A DNA stretch of 64,000 nucleotides from the NCBI GenBank assembly GCA_002716125.1, contig PAZH01000050.1:35687-99686 (forward strand), read 5' to 3'. The position numbers and the translations under genes were made by a program. Shown here piece by piece: positions 8,472-17,828 of this stretch (position 1 is the stretch's first letter; the number at the start of each line of letters is the position of its first letter). Under the pieces are notes generated by a model. It was not told the origin of the DNA, did not search any database, and saw only the letters and a program-made list of their open reading frames with translations. This DNA is from Rhodospirillaceae bacterium (GTDB taxonomy: Bacteria > Pseudomonadota > Alphaproteobacteria > UBA8366).

Positions 8472-9506
8472 ATGGCTCCTCGACGTACCCGAATGCCGAA
8501 AGGCTGGACTGCGCCGCCGGAACGGCTACGTCTTCATATCCAAAACGTGGCGCCGATGGACCTTGTTTATAAGGTAACCGAAACGCGTTACATGGCGGCG
8601 GCGGCGAAGTTTCCCGAGCTTGCGGCACGGATCGATGTAACGGTTACCGAGGAAGCGGACGCGTTCGCCCGGTACGTTTCTGATGCTGATGTGCTGATTG
8701 GCTGGCGGTTCCCACATCAAGATACGTTCGCGCTTGCGCCTCGCCTGAAATGGATCCACATGACCGGTGCCGGGATTGAGCACGTGATGCCGCTCGATTG
8801 GCTGCCGCCCGGCACAGTCCTGACCAACAATCGCGGCGTCCATGCGCCCAAGGCCGAACAGTTCGCAATGACGGCGTTGTTGATGCTGAACGAGCGCATT
8901 CCGGAGACGATCACCGTTCAGCGTGAAGGCCTGTGGCGCCGCCACTACGCCACCGCGATCCAGGGGAAGACGGCCTTGATTATTGGTGTTGGCAACATGG
9001 GCGTTGCGGCGGCGAAAGCAGCGCGCAAGCTCGGCCTACATGTGCTCGGCATTCGCCGCAGCGGTAAGTCACATCGTAGCGTCCATGAAATGACCACGCC
9101 TGACCGCCTCCATGACATGATGCGCCGCGCCGACTTCGTCGTCGTCACGGCACCGTTGACGCTCGAGACGGAAAGGTTGGTGGACGCTGCAGCCTTGGAC
9201 TGTCTGAAGCCGACAGCGGGCCTGGTGAATATGGGGCGTGCCCGCATCGTCGATTACGAAGCTTTACAGGTGCGGCTTTCGGACGGGCGTTTGCGGGGCG
9301 CGGTGCTGGATGTTTTCGACCCGGAACCGTTGCCCGCGGACTCACCGCTCTGGACGGCGCCGAATGTCATTATCACGCCGCATGTTTCCTCGGATGACGA
9401 AGACAACTACGGCTTGCTGACGATCGAACTGGTGTTCGAGAATCTAGCCCGATGGTATGCCGGAAAGCCGCTGCGCAATGTGGTCGATGCGGGCTTACGT
9501 TATTGA
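8472..9506 (+). CDS. D-isomer-specific 2-hydroxyacid dehydrogenase, probably NADP(H)-type
   Basis: 344 residues starting 3 bases after the oxygenase stop. The nucleotide site is IIGVGNMG (171-177), and the second strand ends GIRRSG rather than in Asp, which favours NADP(H). Catalytic-domain marks are MTGAGIEH near 98, NMGRARIVDYEAL with the substrate Arg, and TPHVSSD with the catalytic His. It resembles glyoxylate/hydroxypyruvate reductases of the GhrA type and would interconvert a 2-ketoacid and a D-2-hydroxyacid. The glcDEF operon next door oxidises 2-hydroxyacids, so both may handle the same metabolite. Confidence 0.87.
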   Translation: MAPRRTRMPKGWTAPPERLRLHIQNVAPMDLVYKVTETRYMAAAAKFPELAARIDVTVTEEADAFARYVSDADVLIGWRFPHQDTFALAPRLKWIHMTGAGIEHVMPLDWLPPGTVLTNNRGVHAPKAEQFAMTALLMLNERIPETITVQREGLWRRHYATAIQGKTALIIGVGNMGVAAAKAARKLGLHVLGIRRSGKSHRSVHEMTTPDRLHDMMRRADFVVVTAPLTLETERLVDAAALDCLKPTAGLVNMGRARIVDYEALQVRLSDGRLRGAVLDVFDPEPLPADSPLWTAPNVIITPHVSSDDEDNYGLLTIELVFENLARWYAGKPLRNVVDAGLRY

Positions 9507-9570
9507 ACGATGCCTTTCCCGAGAGGCGACGTTCAGGTAAGGGTATAAGCTGAATTCGGGAGTTGGCCGC

Positions 9571-11061
9571 ATGCTCAAAATGCCGGATATCGATAAGGAC
9601 GTCATGGCGCGACGCGTGGAGATCGCGGCGGCGCTGCGTGAGATTGTGCCCGGCGAAGGGGTCATCACGGAAGAGGCCGGGCGCCGGGCCTACGAAACCG
9701 ACGGCCTGACCGCCTATAAGCAACTTCCGATGATCGTTGTCTTACCCGAGACGACGGAACAGGTCAGCCAAGTCTTGCGGTATTGCAACGAAAACAAGAT
9801 TCGCGTTGTGCCGCGCGGTGCCGGGACGTCGCTTTCCGGCGGCGCACTACCGCTCGAGGATGGCGTGCTGCTTGGGTTGGGTAAATTCAACAGAGTGCTT
9901 GAGGTCGATTACGACAATCGCTGTGCGATCGTACAGCCGGGTGTGACAAACCTCGGTGTGACACAGGCGGTTCAAGAAAAAGGTTTCTATTATGCACCCG
10001 ATCCTTCGTCGCAAATCGCCTGCACCATTGGGGGCAACATCGCGGAGAATTCGGGCGGTGTGCACTGCCTGAAGTACGGTCTCACGACGAATAATGTCCT
10101 TGGGCTCGAACTGGTCATGATCGATGGCGAGATTATTCGCCTTGGCGGTAAGCATCTCGATAGCGAAGGCTACGATATTCTCGGCGTGCTCACGGGATCG
10201 GAGGGGTTGCTGGCCGTGGTGACGGAAGTGACTGTCCGCATTCTGCGCTCGCCGGAGACGGCTCGTGCGCTTTTGATCGGTTTTCCGTCGAGCGAGCAGG
10301 CCGGCCAGTGTGTGAGCGACGTGATTGGTGCCGGCATAATTCCGGGCGGCATGGAGATTATGGATGGCCCCGCGATCCAGGCCGCGGAGGATTTCGTCCA
10401 CGCCGGCTATCCGGTGGATTGCGAAGCGCTGCTGATTGTCGAATTGGACGGGCCCGAGACCGAAGTCGATTATCTGATCGAGCGCGTTCGCGAACTTGCC
10501 GAGAAGAACGATGCGCAGACGATTCGGATTTCCAACAGCGAAGCGGAGCGGGAGAATTTCTGGGCCGGTCGCAAGGCGGCATTCCCGGCGGTTGGCCGCG
10601 TTTCTCCCGACTACTATTGCATGGACGGCACGATCCCGCGTCATCAACTGCCGCATGTCCTAAAACGCATGAACGAGATGTCAGCGCACTATGGATTGCG
10701 GGTTGCGAACGTCTTTCACGCGGGCGACGGCAATCTGCATCCGTTGATCCTCTATGACGCCAACAATCCGGGCGAGCTTGAGAAGGCGGAGGAATTCGGC
10801 GCGGACATTTTAAAGCTGTGTGTTGAAGTCGGCGGTGTTTTGACCGGCGAACATGGCGTTGGCGTCGAAAAACGCGATCTTATGGGGACGATGTTCAATG
10901 AGGACGACTTGAAGCAACAGCAGCGCCTCAAATGCGCGTTCGACCCGGAAAGCCTGCTCAATCCCGGTAAAGTCTTTCCGACCTTGCACCGGTGCGCCGA
11001 GCTTGGCCGCGTGCATATCCATGGCGGCCAAACGCGCTTTCCGGATATCCCGAGGTTTTAG
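9571..11061 (+). CDS. glcD: Glycolate oxidase subunit GlcD (FAD-linked)
   Basis: 496 residues. The PCMH-type FAD-binding domain has PRGAGTSLSGG near 88 and NIAENSGGVHCLKYG near 155. The FAD-oxidase C-terminal domain has FHAGDGNLHP and GEHGVGVEK. This is the flavin subunit of the three-part D-2-hydroxyacid (glycolate/D-lactate) oxidase, passing electrons through GlcF to the respiratory chain at the inner membrane. GGGAG precedes ATG 9571. glcE follows after 35 bases and glcF after 3 more, giving the standard D-E-F order. Confidence 0.95.
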   Translation: MLKMPDIDKDVMARRVEIAAALREIVPGEGVITEEAGRRAYETDGLTAYKQLPMIVVLPETTEQVSQVLRYCNENKIRVVPRGAGTSLSGGALPLEDGVLLGLGKFNRVLEVDYDNRCAIVQPGVTNLGVTQAVQEKGFYYAPDPSSQIACTIGGNIAENSGGVHCLKYGLTTNNVLGLELVMIDGEIIRLGGKHLDSEGYDILGVLTGSEGLLAVVTEVTVRILRSPETARALLIGFPSSEQAGQCVSDVIGAGIIPGGMEIMDGPAIQAAEDFVHAGYPVDCEALLIVELDGPETEVDYLIERVRELAEKNDAQTIRISNSEAERENFWAGRKAAFPAVGRVSPDYYCMDGTIPRHQLPHVLKRMNEMSAHYGLRVANVFHAGDGNLHPLILYDANNPGELEKAEEFGADILKLCVEVGGVLTGEHGVGVEKRDLMGTMFNEDDLKQQQRLKCAFDPESLLNPGKVFPTLHRCAELGRVHIHGGQTRFPDIPRF

Positions 11062-11096
11062 GATGAACTTCATGAGCCAGCCTGCTTAGAACTCTG

Positions 11097-12323
11097 ATGC
11101 CCGAACATCTAAAACCCGAAAGCCCGGACCAGGTTCGGGACGCCGTTCGATGGGCGGCGGAGAATAAGACCCCCATCGAGCTGATCGGTCATGGTTCGAA
11201 ACGTGCGATCGGACGGCCGGGCAATGCGGCGCATACGCTGGATGTCTCGGCGCTTTCCGGGATTTCGCTTTATGAGCCGGCGGAACTGGTGCTGTCTGCG
11301 GGCGCGGGCACCGCGCTTTCGGAGATCGAGGAAACGGTCGCGGCGAACGATCAGCAACTGGCGTTCGAGCCGCCGGACCTCTCCCACCTCTTGGGCCACA
11401 CGAACGGCAAAGGGACGTTAGGCGGCAACATCGCCTGCAATTTGTCCGGCCCGCGCCGGATCAAGGCAGGCGCGGCGCGGGATCATTTCCTGGGATTCAA
11501 GGCGATCTCTGGGCGCGGGGACAACTATAAGTCCGGCGGTCGGGTCGTGAAGAACGTCACCGGCTACGATCTCTGCAAGTTGCTGGCGGGCTCTTGGGGG
11601 ACGCTCGGGGTGATGACCGAGTTGACGATCAAGGTCCTGCCCGCGCCGGAGAAAACCCGTACCGTCCTGGTTATGGGGCTCGACGCTGCGGCCGGTGTGG
11701 CTGCAATGACACGCGCCTTCCATTCGCCGCATGACGTCACGGGCGGCGCTTGGATTCCGGAAGCGCTCGCGGCGGGCTCGGGCGCGTCCTACGTCCGGGA
11801 AGCGAAAGCCAGCGTCACCGCGATCCGGGTCGAAGGGCCGGGGCCGTCTGTCGAGTATTGTTGCCGAGCGCTGCGCGAAGAACTCGGACCGTTCGGGCCG
11901 ACAGAGGAATTGCACGGTCATAATTCAGGGCGGTTCTGGATGGAAGTGCGGGATGTCCTGCCATTCGCGGAAGAGGGTGATACAAGAGCGGTCTGGCGCA
12001 TATCGGTGCCGCCGCAAGCCGGTGCCGGTCTCGTCGCGCGCCTGGCCGACGATCCGAAGGCAGAGGCCTTTCTCGACTGGGGCGGCGGTCTTATCTGGCT
12101 GGCTGTGCCGCAAACGAGTTCCGAAAGTGCCGACGCCCTGCGTGGGGCGGTTGCGGAGACGGGCGGTCATGCCATGCTTATCCGGGCACCGGAAGAACTT
12201 CGCGCTGCCGTACCGGTGTTCGAGCCGCAATCCGACGGCCTTGCAAAATTGAGTGCGCGCATCAAGGAAGGCTTCGATCCCTTGGGCGTTCTTAACCCCG
12301 GCCGGATGTACGCGGGGGTCTAG
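11097..12323 (+). CDS. glcE: Glycolate oxidase subunit GlcE (FAD-binding)
   Basis: 408 residues with a single FAD_binding_4 domain: ELIGHGSKRAIG near 22, then LGGNIACNLSGPRRI and GGRVVKNVTGYDLCKL, both typical of GlcE. It ends DPLGVLNPGRMYAG, the usual family C-terminus. It forms the second flavoprotein of the glycolate oxidase complex. No strong ribosome site precedes ATG 11097; an 8-codon reading frame (11063-11089) sits just before it, and its significance is unclear. Confidence 0.94.
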   Translation: MPEHLKPESPDQVRDAVRWAAENKTPIELIGHGSKRAIGRPGNAAHTLDVSALSGISLYEPAELVLSAGAGTALSEIEETVAANDQQLAFEPPDLSHLLGHTNGKGTLGGNIACNLSGPRRIKAGAARDHFLGFKAISGRGDNYKSGGRVVKNVTGYDLCKLLAGSWGTLGVMTELTIKVLPAPEKTRTVLVMGLDAAAGVAAMTRAFHSPHDVTGGAWIPEALAAGSGASYVREAKASVTAIRVEGPGPSVEYCCRALREELGPFGPTEELHGHNSGRFWMEVRDVLPFAEEGDTRAVWRISVPPQAGAGLVARLADDPKAEAFLDWGGGLIWLAVPQTSSESADALRGAVAETGGHAMLIRAPEELRAAVPVFEPQSDGLAKLSARIKEGFDPLGVLNPGRMYAGV

Positions 12324-12326
12324 ACG

Positions 12327-13610
12327 ATGCAGACGAACTTTACGCTCCAACAGCTCGCCGATCCGGACATCGCCGCTTCGAATGCGATTCTGCGAGCGTG
12401 CGTCCACTGCGGATTTTGCACCGCGACATGCCCCACCTACACACTGCTCGGGGACGAACTCGACAGTCCGCGCGGCCGTATCTATCAGATCAAGGATATG
12501 TTGGAGCGCGATATTCCGGCGCCGGCGGAGACGGTCAAGCACTTGGACCGCTGTCTCTCCTGTCTTTCCTGCATGACCACTTGCCCATCCGGTGTCCACT
12601 ATATGCACTTGGTCGATCATGCGCGTGCACATGTCGAGAAGACCGTCACACGGCCGCTGATGGAAAGGTCGATCCGGCGGTTGCTGTCCTTGGTTTTGCC
12701 GCGTCCGTTCATTTTCCGGCTCGCGCTGATCGGGGCCTTCTTTGCGAAGCCTTTCGCGCAGTTCTTGCCGGGGACCATGGGAGCAATGTTTCGGATGGCG
12801 CCGAAGTCGGTCGCGCCGCCGAGTCACGTCGACAAGCCGCAAGTGTTCCCCGCCGAAGGCGAACGTCGAGGGCGTGTCGCCTTGATGAACGGCTGTGCGC
12901 AGCAGGTACTAGCGCCCGAGATCAACGAGGCGACGATCCGCATCCTGACGCGTCACGGTATCGAAGTCGTTGTGGCAGCGGGGGCGGGTTGCTGTGGCGC
13001 GCTGGTTCATCACATGGGTCGTACGGACGATAGTCACAATCAGGCGGCGCGGAACATCCGGGCTTGGTCGCGGGAACAGGTGGCGCACGGTCTTGATGCC
13101 GTCATCGTCAATGCCAGTGGATGCGGGACCACGGTCAAAGACTACGGCTTTATGTTTCGAGAGGACCCGGCGCTGAAGGAAGATGCCGCCCGAATTGCCG
13201 ACATGACGAAGGATATAACCGAATATCTGTCGACGCTCGAACTCGCCGCGAAGACGCCGCAGGAATTACGGGTTGCCTATCACTCCGCGTGCTCGATGCA
13301 ACACGGTCAGAAGATTACCGATTTGCCGAAGCAACTGCTGGGCGATGCCGGTTTCGATGTCGCGAGCCCCGCGGAAGGGCATCTCTGTTGCGGGTCGGCC
13401 GGAACCTACAATCTTTTGCAGTCGGAGATCGCCGACCGCCTGAAGGAACGCAAGGTCGCCCATATCGAAGCGACAAAGCCGCATGCCATAGCCGCCGGCA
13501 ATATCGGTTGCATGGCGCAGATCGCCGGCGGAACGGAATTGCCGGTCGTCCACACAGTAGAATTGCTGGACTGGGCAACCGGCGGGCCGAAACCGAAGTC
13601 TTTGAACTAA
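12327..13610 (+). CDS. glcF: Glycolate oxidase iron-sulfur subunit GlcF
   Basis: 427 residues, 3 bases after glcE. Two ferredoxin-type [4Fe-4S] motifs are intact: C25-xx-C28-xx-C31-xxx-C35 and C76-xx-C79-xx-C82-xxx-C86. Two CCG domains follow (GCCGALVHHMG and LCCGSAGTYN), the hallmark of GlcF/LctE/HdrB-type electron carriers. It takes electrons from the GlcD/GlcE flavins and passes them toward quinone. It closes the glc operon; the DUF3237 gene 12 bases downstream is probably cotranscribed. Confidence 0.95.
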   Translation: MQTNFTLQQLADPDIAASNAILRACVHCGFCTATCPTYTLLGDELDSPRGRIYQIKDMLERDIPAPAETVKHLDRCLSCLSCMTTCPSGVHYMHLVDHARAHVEKTVTRPLMERSIRRLLSLVLPRPFIFRLALIGAFFAKPFAQFLPGTMGAMFRMAPKSVAPPSHVDKPQVFPAEGERRGRVALMNGCAQQVLAPEINEATIRILTRHGIEVVVAAGAGCCGALVHHMGRTDDSHNQAARNIRAWSREQVAHGLDAVIVNASGCGTTVKDYGFMFREDPALKEDAARIADMTKDITEYLSTLELAAKTPQELRVAYHSACSMQHGQKITDLPKQLLGDAGFDVASPAEGHLCCGSAGTYNLLQSEIADRLKERKVAHIEATKPHAIAAGNIGCMAQIAGGTELPVVHTVELLDWATGGPKPKSLN

Positions 13611-13622
13611 AGGAAGCAATCT

Positions 13623-14078
13623 ATGCCGGAACTGAATTCCGAGTTTCTATTCACGATCCGCGTCACCGTCGATCTGCTGCACGATGTGGGAGAGACGCCG
13701 TTCGGCACGCGCCATATCGATATGTTGGATGACGGCAGTTTCGAAGGGCCGAAACTCAAGGGGACCGTCCTCGGCGGGATGGATCAGAAAATCTTCCGCA
13801 CGGATGGTGCGATGAATCCGAATGTCCGTCTTATCTTAAAGACGGACGACGATGCGCTTATTTACATGTACTACACCGGCGTCCGATACGGGACGGCCGA
13901 GGTTATGCAGCGGATCGCGGATGGCGAGGAGGTTGATCCTTCCGAATACTATTTGCGGAATACGCCGTATTTCGAGACGTCGGCCCCGCAATACGATTGG
14001 ATGAATCGAATTGTCTCCGTTGGGGTCGGTCGGCGCATGCCAGACCACGCCGCGTACGACGTTTTTCAAATCCTGTAA
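13623..14078 (+). CDS. DUF3237 family protein
   Basis: 151 residues, AAGGAAG ribosome site. It shows the DUF3237 pattern: a start like LEFLFTIRVTVD, the GPKLKGTVLGG loop, DGAMNPNVRLILKTDDDALIY and YLRNTPYFET. This is a small beta-barrel family of unproven function that often travels with catabolic genes. Its position right after glcF suggests a role with a hydroxyacid-related substrate, which is only an inference. It is convergent with the bactofilin gene, 11 bases apart. Confidence 0.85.
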   Translation: MPELNSEFLFTIRVTVDLLHDVGETPFGTRHIDMLDDGSFEGPKLKGTVLGGMDQKIFRTDGAMNPNVRLILKTDDDALIYMYYTGVRYGTAEVMQRIADGEEVDPSEYYLRNTPYFETSAPQYDWMNRIVSVGVGRRMPDHAAYDVFQIL

Positions 14079-14089
14079 TAGATCGAAAT

Positions 14090-14602
14090 TTAGTGAAGCG
14101 CCTTCGCTGGCTCTTCCTGCTTGGCAGCGGGTTTTGACTGAGCGTCGTCCGATTTACCGCTGCGTGCGACCGCTTTCTTCGGCAATTCGGGAGGCGTCAC
14201 GTCCTTGAAGCGTTCGCCGCGCTTCTCGAAATCTTCCGGTTTCAGATGCTTATAGAGCCCATCGACCAAGGCACCGGCCCGAATTTCGATCTTCTGGTGA
14301 GCCATGTCGCCGATCATGCGCGCGGTTTCCATCATGCTGACGGTATGGGCGCGAACGGAGCCCGTGATCGTGCCTAAAACGCGCAGCGTGTTAACGACGA
14401 TTTTGCCTTCAACTTGGCCTGTTTCGCCCACGGTGAGGGATTCGCACCGGATATTGCCGTCAACGCGGCCTTCTATCTGAATTTCGCCATCGCCTTCGAG
14501 ATCGCCAACAATGTGGAGATCGGCGCTGATGATTGACGGCGGTTCTTTGCGAATAACCTCCGCCGCAGAAACCTTCTTGGTTTCTTTCTTTTTGAACACC
14601 AT
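14090..14602 (-). CDS. Bactofilin family cytoskeletal protein
   Basis: 170 residues from ATG 14602 (MVFKKKE). Earlier in-frame codons would add residues of no family likeness. The right-handed beta-helix core (about 28-118) has the repeats of bactofilins: VGDLEGDGEIQIEGRVDGNI, VGETGQVEGKI, LGTITGSV. The C-terminal tail is Lys/Pro/Ala-rich and probably disordered. Bactofilins form non-nucleotide filaments at the inner membrane and guide cell-wall synthesis or appendage placement. In many bacteria the gene neighbours an M23 peptidase, which is absent here. Confidence 0.92.
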   Translation of the reverse strand: MVFKKKETKKVSAAEVIRKEPPSIISADLHIVGDLEGDGEIQIEGRVDGNIRCESLTVGETGQVEGKIVVNTLRVLGTITGSVRAHTVSMMETARMIGDMAHQKIEIRAGALVDGLYKHLKPEDFEKRGERFKDVTPPELPKKAVARSGKSDDAQSKPAAKQEEPAKALH

Positions 14603-14779
14603 GGCTTTTTGCCTGTTATGCGTCCCTGTGTGAAGCAAATGGTAGCGTTAACCGGATTTTTCCACAAGCGCGGCGGACCGGCTTGCCGCGGTGGGGTCCT
14701 GATGCATGTTTGTTGTCACGGCTCTGCGGGTAAGACGCTCGTGTGCGCCAACACTTCCGAAGATGGGGAGAATTACTTT

Positions 14780-15166
14780 ATGGCTTCAGATGCTTATGAT
14801 GCCGGCCTGGCCGTCCGCCGTGACGTCCTCGGGACCGAATATGTCGACAATTCGATCAATAACGCCGACGAATTTTCGAAGAAACTTCAAGATTTTGTCA
14901 CCGAGCACGCGTGGGGCACGGTTTGGCAGGATGAGACGATCGACCGGAAAACCCGGAGTATGATCAATGTGGCATTGCTCGCGGGTTTGCCGCGCCACGA
15001 CGAATTGCGGCTGCACCTTCGTGGTGCACTGACCAACGGCGTCAGCAAGGATGAGATTGCGTCGATTTTACTTCATATCGGCGTCTATGCGGGTGCACCT
15101 TGCGCGGTCAGCGGATTTAAGATCGCGCGCGAAGTTTTCGCGGAAGTCGAAAGCGGAGACGATTAG
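14780..15166 (+). CDS. 4-carboxymuconolactone decarboxylase-like (CMD/PcaC family) protein
   Basis: 128 residues from ATG 14780 with GGGGAG upstream. It carries the CMD signature: MINVALLAGLPRHDEL, GALTNGVSKDEI and HIGVYAGAPCAV, as in gamma-carboxymuconolactone decarboxylase of the protocatechuate pathway. There is no CxxC, so it is the decarboxylase-like rather than the AhpD-like branch. No other pca genes are nearby. It starts a probable three-gene operon with a beta-hydroxyacid dehydrogenase (9-base gap to the preferred start) and a MaoC-like hydratase. Confidence 0.86.
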   Translation: MASDAYDAGLAVRRDVLGTEYVDNSINNADEFSKKLQDFVTEHAWGTVWQDETIDRKTRSMINVALLAGLPRHDELRLHLRGALTNGVSKDEIASILLHIGVYAGAPCAVSGFKIAREVFAEVESGDD

Positions 15167-15175
15167 GAGATGAGT

Positions 15176-16063
15176 ATGCGTGTCGGATATGTCGGTATCG
15201 GCAATATGGGCGGCCCAATGGCGGCCAATCTTGCTCGGGCCGGAAACGAAGTGATTATCGGGGACTTGAATCAAGCAGCGGTCGACGCCTTTACCGGCGA
15301 GCACGAGACCGCCCGGCCGGCGAACGGATTGGCCGTGGTCGGGCAGGATGCCGAAGCCGTATTCACTTGTTTGCCGAACGGGAAGATCGTGGCGGAAGCG
15401 GTTCTCGGTGAAGGCGGTATCGCGGAAGGCATGGCCGAAGGGTCGGTGTTGGTCGATATGTCGTCTTCCGCGCCGATGGGCACGATTGCCTTAGGTGAAG
15501 CCCTGGCGGAACGCGGCATCCGCATGGTCGACGCGCCGGTCTCCGGCGGTGTGCCACGCGCGATCGAAGGCACGATCGCGATTATGGTCGGCGGTGCAAA
15601 AGAGGACATCGAGAAGGTGCGCCCGGCACTGGAGACCATGGGTGGCCAAATTTTCGAGACCGGCGGTCTCGGCTCTGCCCACGCCATGAAATCGATCAAC
15701 AATGTCCTGTCCGCCACGAACTTGCTGGTCGGTATCGAAGCGCTGGTGGTCGGTAAGAAATTCGGGCTCGATCCGCAGAATATGGTCGACATCCTGAATT
15801 ACTCCAGCGGCAAGAACAGCGCGACGGAAAGCAAGCTCAAGGAGTACGTGTTAAGCCGCGAATTCAATTCGGGCTTCTCGATGGACCTGATGATCAAGGA
15901 CGTGGCGACCGCGCTCGACCTGGCGCACGAGATGGGCGTGCCTTGGACTATCGGCAGCACGGTCCACGAGATGTATCAAGCCGCCCGCAACCATATGATC
16001 GATAATGCGGACAACAGCGATATCGCACGTTGGATTGAAGCGAACGGCGGTATCGAGCTGTGA
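15176..16063 (+). CDS. 3-hydroxyisobutyrate dehydrogenase-like (beta-hydroxyacid dehydrogenase)
   Basis: 295 residues. ATG 15176 is preferred over 15170 because GGAG (15166-15169) is then 6 bases away. The NAD(P) site is GYVGIGNMGGPMAANL. The substrate motif is DAPVSGGVPRA near 119, and the catalytic Lys is K172 in MKSINNVLSA. The family oxidises 3-hydroxyisobutyrate, tartronate semialdehyde or related short 3-hydroxyacids. It lies between the CMD-like gene and the MaoC-like gene, with its stop overlapping the next start, so the three probably serve one pathway. Confidence 0.9.
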   Translation: MRVGYVGIGNMGGPMAANLARAGNEVIIGDLNQAAVDAFTGEHETARPANGLAVVGQDAEAVFTCLPNGKIVAEAVLGEGGIAEGMAEGSVLVDMSSSAPMGTIALGEALAERGIRMVDAPVSGGVPRAIEGTIAIMVGGAKEDIEKVRPALETMGGQIFETGGLGSAHAMKSINNVLSATNLLVGIEALVVGKKFGLDPQNMVDILNYSSGKNSATESKLKEYVLSREFNSGFSMDLMIKDVATALDLAHEMGVPWTIGSTVHEMYQAARNHMIDNADNSDIARWIEANGGIEL

Positions 16064-16578
16064 GCGAAGATGCTGCGTCGCAGGGACCGCGTTGGACCGG
16101 AGCGCCGCCGGGCGTGCCGGTCCTCTATTACGAGGACCTGGAAGACGGCCACGAACAGTGGGGCGGGGAGATCGTCGTTGATCGCGAGGAGATTCTCGCC
16201 CACGCCAAAGAGTACGATCCTTGGCCGTTTCATACCGATGACGAGGCAGCGAAGGCGTCGGTGTTCGGCGGCTTGGTGGCGAGCGGCGGTTATACCATCA
16301 ATCTTTGGTTCAAGCTTGGCCATCAACTGTTGAACGTCGAGACGATGGGTGAGGTCTGGGCGCTGATGGGCGGGATCGAGTGGAAACTTCGCTTCGTGCG
16401 TGGCGTGAGCCCCGGGATGCGGTTGCGCTTTATGCGCCGTGTGACGGGGAAACGGACGTCCAGCAAGCCCGGTCGTGGTGTGCTTTTTCTGCACAGTGAA
16501 ATTGTCGATCAGGACTCCGGCGATCCGGTAATGACGATCGACGAGGTTGCGCTGATCGCACGAAAGGCGTCGGATTGA
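16060..16578 (+). CDS. MaoC-like hot-dog dehydratase
   Basis: 172 residues from GTG 16060, overlapping the previous stop in GTGA, a mark of translational coupling. The hot-dog domain has YYEDLEDGHEQ near the start, then EYDPWPFHTDDEAAKAS with FGGLVASGGYT, the MaoC hydratase segment that carries the Asp/His pair (D-xxxx-H). Members hydrate enoyl-CoA substrates. It is the last gene of the CMD-like/HIBADH-like operon and convergent with the Lrp gene. Confidence 0.85.
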   Translation: MSEDAASQGPRWTGAPPGVPVLYYEDLEDGHEQWGGEIVVDREEILAHAKEYDPWPFHTDDEAAKASVFGGLVASGGYTINLWFKLGHQLLNVETMGEVWALMGGIEWKLRFVRGVSPGMRLRFMRRVTGKRTSSKPGRGVLFLHSEIVDQDSGDPVMTIDEVALIARKASD

Positions 16579-16584
16579 GGATTC

Positions 16585-17076
16585 CTAATCGATCCCGACG
16601 ATATTTGAGAGTTCGGGTTTTCGCCCGGCAATTGGCGACTTGATCACGATATAACTGAAGTACTTCTCGATACCGATCTGCGCATCCAACAAGCGTTCGA
16701 TCGAGGATTGATAATCCGAAACGCTTCGGCTGACGAACTTCAGCAGATAATCGTAACCGCCGCTGATGAGGTGACATTCGACTACTTCCGGAAACTGTGC
16801 GATTCCCTTCTCAAATGTGGCGAAGTCTTCGCGGCGATGATCGGCGATGGTGACTTCGGTGAAAACCGTAATGGTATCCGCCAGGCGATGGACATCGATC
16901 TCGGCCTGGTAGCCTGCGATCAGCCCCGATTCTTCCATGCGTTTGACCCGCTGAAGGCACGGACTCGGCGATAACCCGACTAACTCGGACAAGGCGGCAT
17001 TGGTGATCCGTCCGTCCTCGTGAAGCGCCGTTAGAATTTTGATGTCGATCCTGTCGAGTTTTGGCGACTGCGCCAT
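16585..17076 (-). CDS. Lrp/AsnC family transcriptional regulator
   Basis: 163 residues, GAGG site. The N-terminal winged helix (about 8-60) has LDRIDIKILTALHEDGRITNAALSELVGLSPSPCLQRVKRME, given here by its extent, residues 7-48. The C-terminal RAM domain (about 68-145) includes VVECHLISGGYDYLLK, the ligand-binding beta-alpha-beta segment. Such proteins form octamers that sense amino acids. It is downstream of the HAD hydrolase in the same direction (26-base gap) and may control that operon and the nearby aminotransferase, which is an inference. Confidence 0.92.
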   Translation of the reverse strand: MAQSPKLDRIDIKILTALHEDGRITNAALSELVGLSPSPCLQRVKRMEESGLIAGYQAEIDVHRLADTITVFTEVTIADHRREDFATFEKGIAQFPEVVECHLISGGYDYLLKFVSRSVSDYQSSIERLLDAQIGIEKYFSYIVIKSPIAGRKPELSNIVGID

Positions 17077-17102
17077 TAGACCTCACATCGATACGATTCT
17101 CG

Positions 17103-17828
17103 CTATGCCGATTCGAGCTCCGCTTGATGCGCTTTCACAAGATCGGCCATGCTCTTGAACATGACGCCGTAGCTCGGCATATCGCCGGGATGCATGGTAG
17201 CGCCAAAGCCTTCCTTATCATGGCGGCGGTAAATCCAGCAATTGTCGAGCCCACAGATATTCGCCGGTGCATGGTCGTGGAACATACTTTCCGCCGTGTG
17301 CAGGATATCGCCCTTTTCGATATGGAGGCGTTTAAGGTTCGCCAGCATGTATTCGAAGTTTCGCTGCGAGGGTTTGTAAGAGCCGATATCCTCTGCCGTA
17401 TAGACCGCGTCGAAGTCGACTTGGAGTTTTTGATTGCTGTGGGCAAAGCTTGCATTGTCGACATTGGAGAGAACGACGAGCTTGAAGTACCGCTTGAGAT
17501 ATTGAAGCGCACCCGCGCTGTCTTCGAAGGCAGGCCAATCCTGCACCGATTTGCCATAGGCGAGACATTCTGCCCAATCGACGGGGACGTCCCATTCCTC
17601 CGCCAGGCGTTTATAAACCGTCGCCAATAGTTGCGAATAGGTTTTCGCCGGCGTCTGGCTTTGGGTCGAAGATTCGTGGAACGCGTGTGCTTCCAAAATA
17701 TCGTCACGGGAAAGCGATTGCGAGACTTTGTCGGTTAGCGGTTTAAGGCCGTTTACCATCCCGGTTTCCCAATCGATGAGCGTGCCGTAGACGTCGAACG
17801 TCAAGGCTTTGTATTTCGTTAACTGCAT
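17103..17828 (-). CDS. Haloacid dehalogenase type II (HAD superfamily)
   Basis: 241 residues from ATG 17828, chosen because GGAG sits 6 bases upstream; ATG 17840 would add MERD. Motif I is FDVYGTLIDWE with nucleophile D12. Motif II is VLSNVDNAS. Motif III/IV is YKPSQRNFEYML followed by the HTAESMFHDHAPAN segment. The FDxYGTL start and overall length match L-2-haloacid dehalogenases, which hydrolyse short 2-haloalkanoates. Without the specific pocket it could act on another substrate. It is followed by the Lrp gene. Confidence 0.85.
   Translation of the reverse strand: MQLTKYKALTFDVYGTLIDWETGMVNGLKPLTDKVSQSLSRDDILEAHAFHESSTQSQTPAKTYSQLLATVYKRLAEEWDVPVDWAECLAYGKSVQDWPAFEDSAGALQYLKRYFKLVVLSNVDNASFAHSNQKLQVDFDAVYTAEDIGSYKPSQRNFEYMLANLKRLHIEKGDILHTAESMFHDHAPANICGLDNCWIYRRHDKEGFGATMHPGDMPSYGVMFKSMADLVKAHQAELESA

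Noticed and set aside
9847..10656. 269-codon open frame on the minus strand inside glcD
   Set aside because: It lies opposite a complete, conserved GlcD frame, is Arg/His-rich and has no family features: an antisense shadow of a GC-rich gene.
11925..12842. 305-codon open frame on the minus strand across glcE and glcF
   Set aside because: It crosses the glcE/glcF junction and has shadow-like, Arg-rich composition without any recognisable motif.
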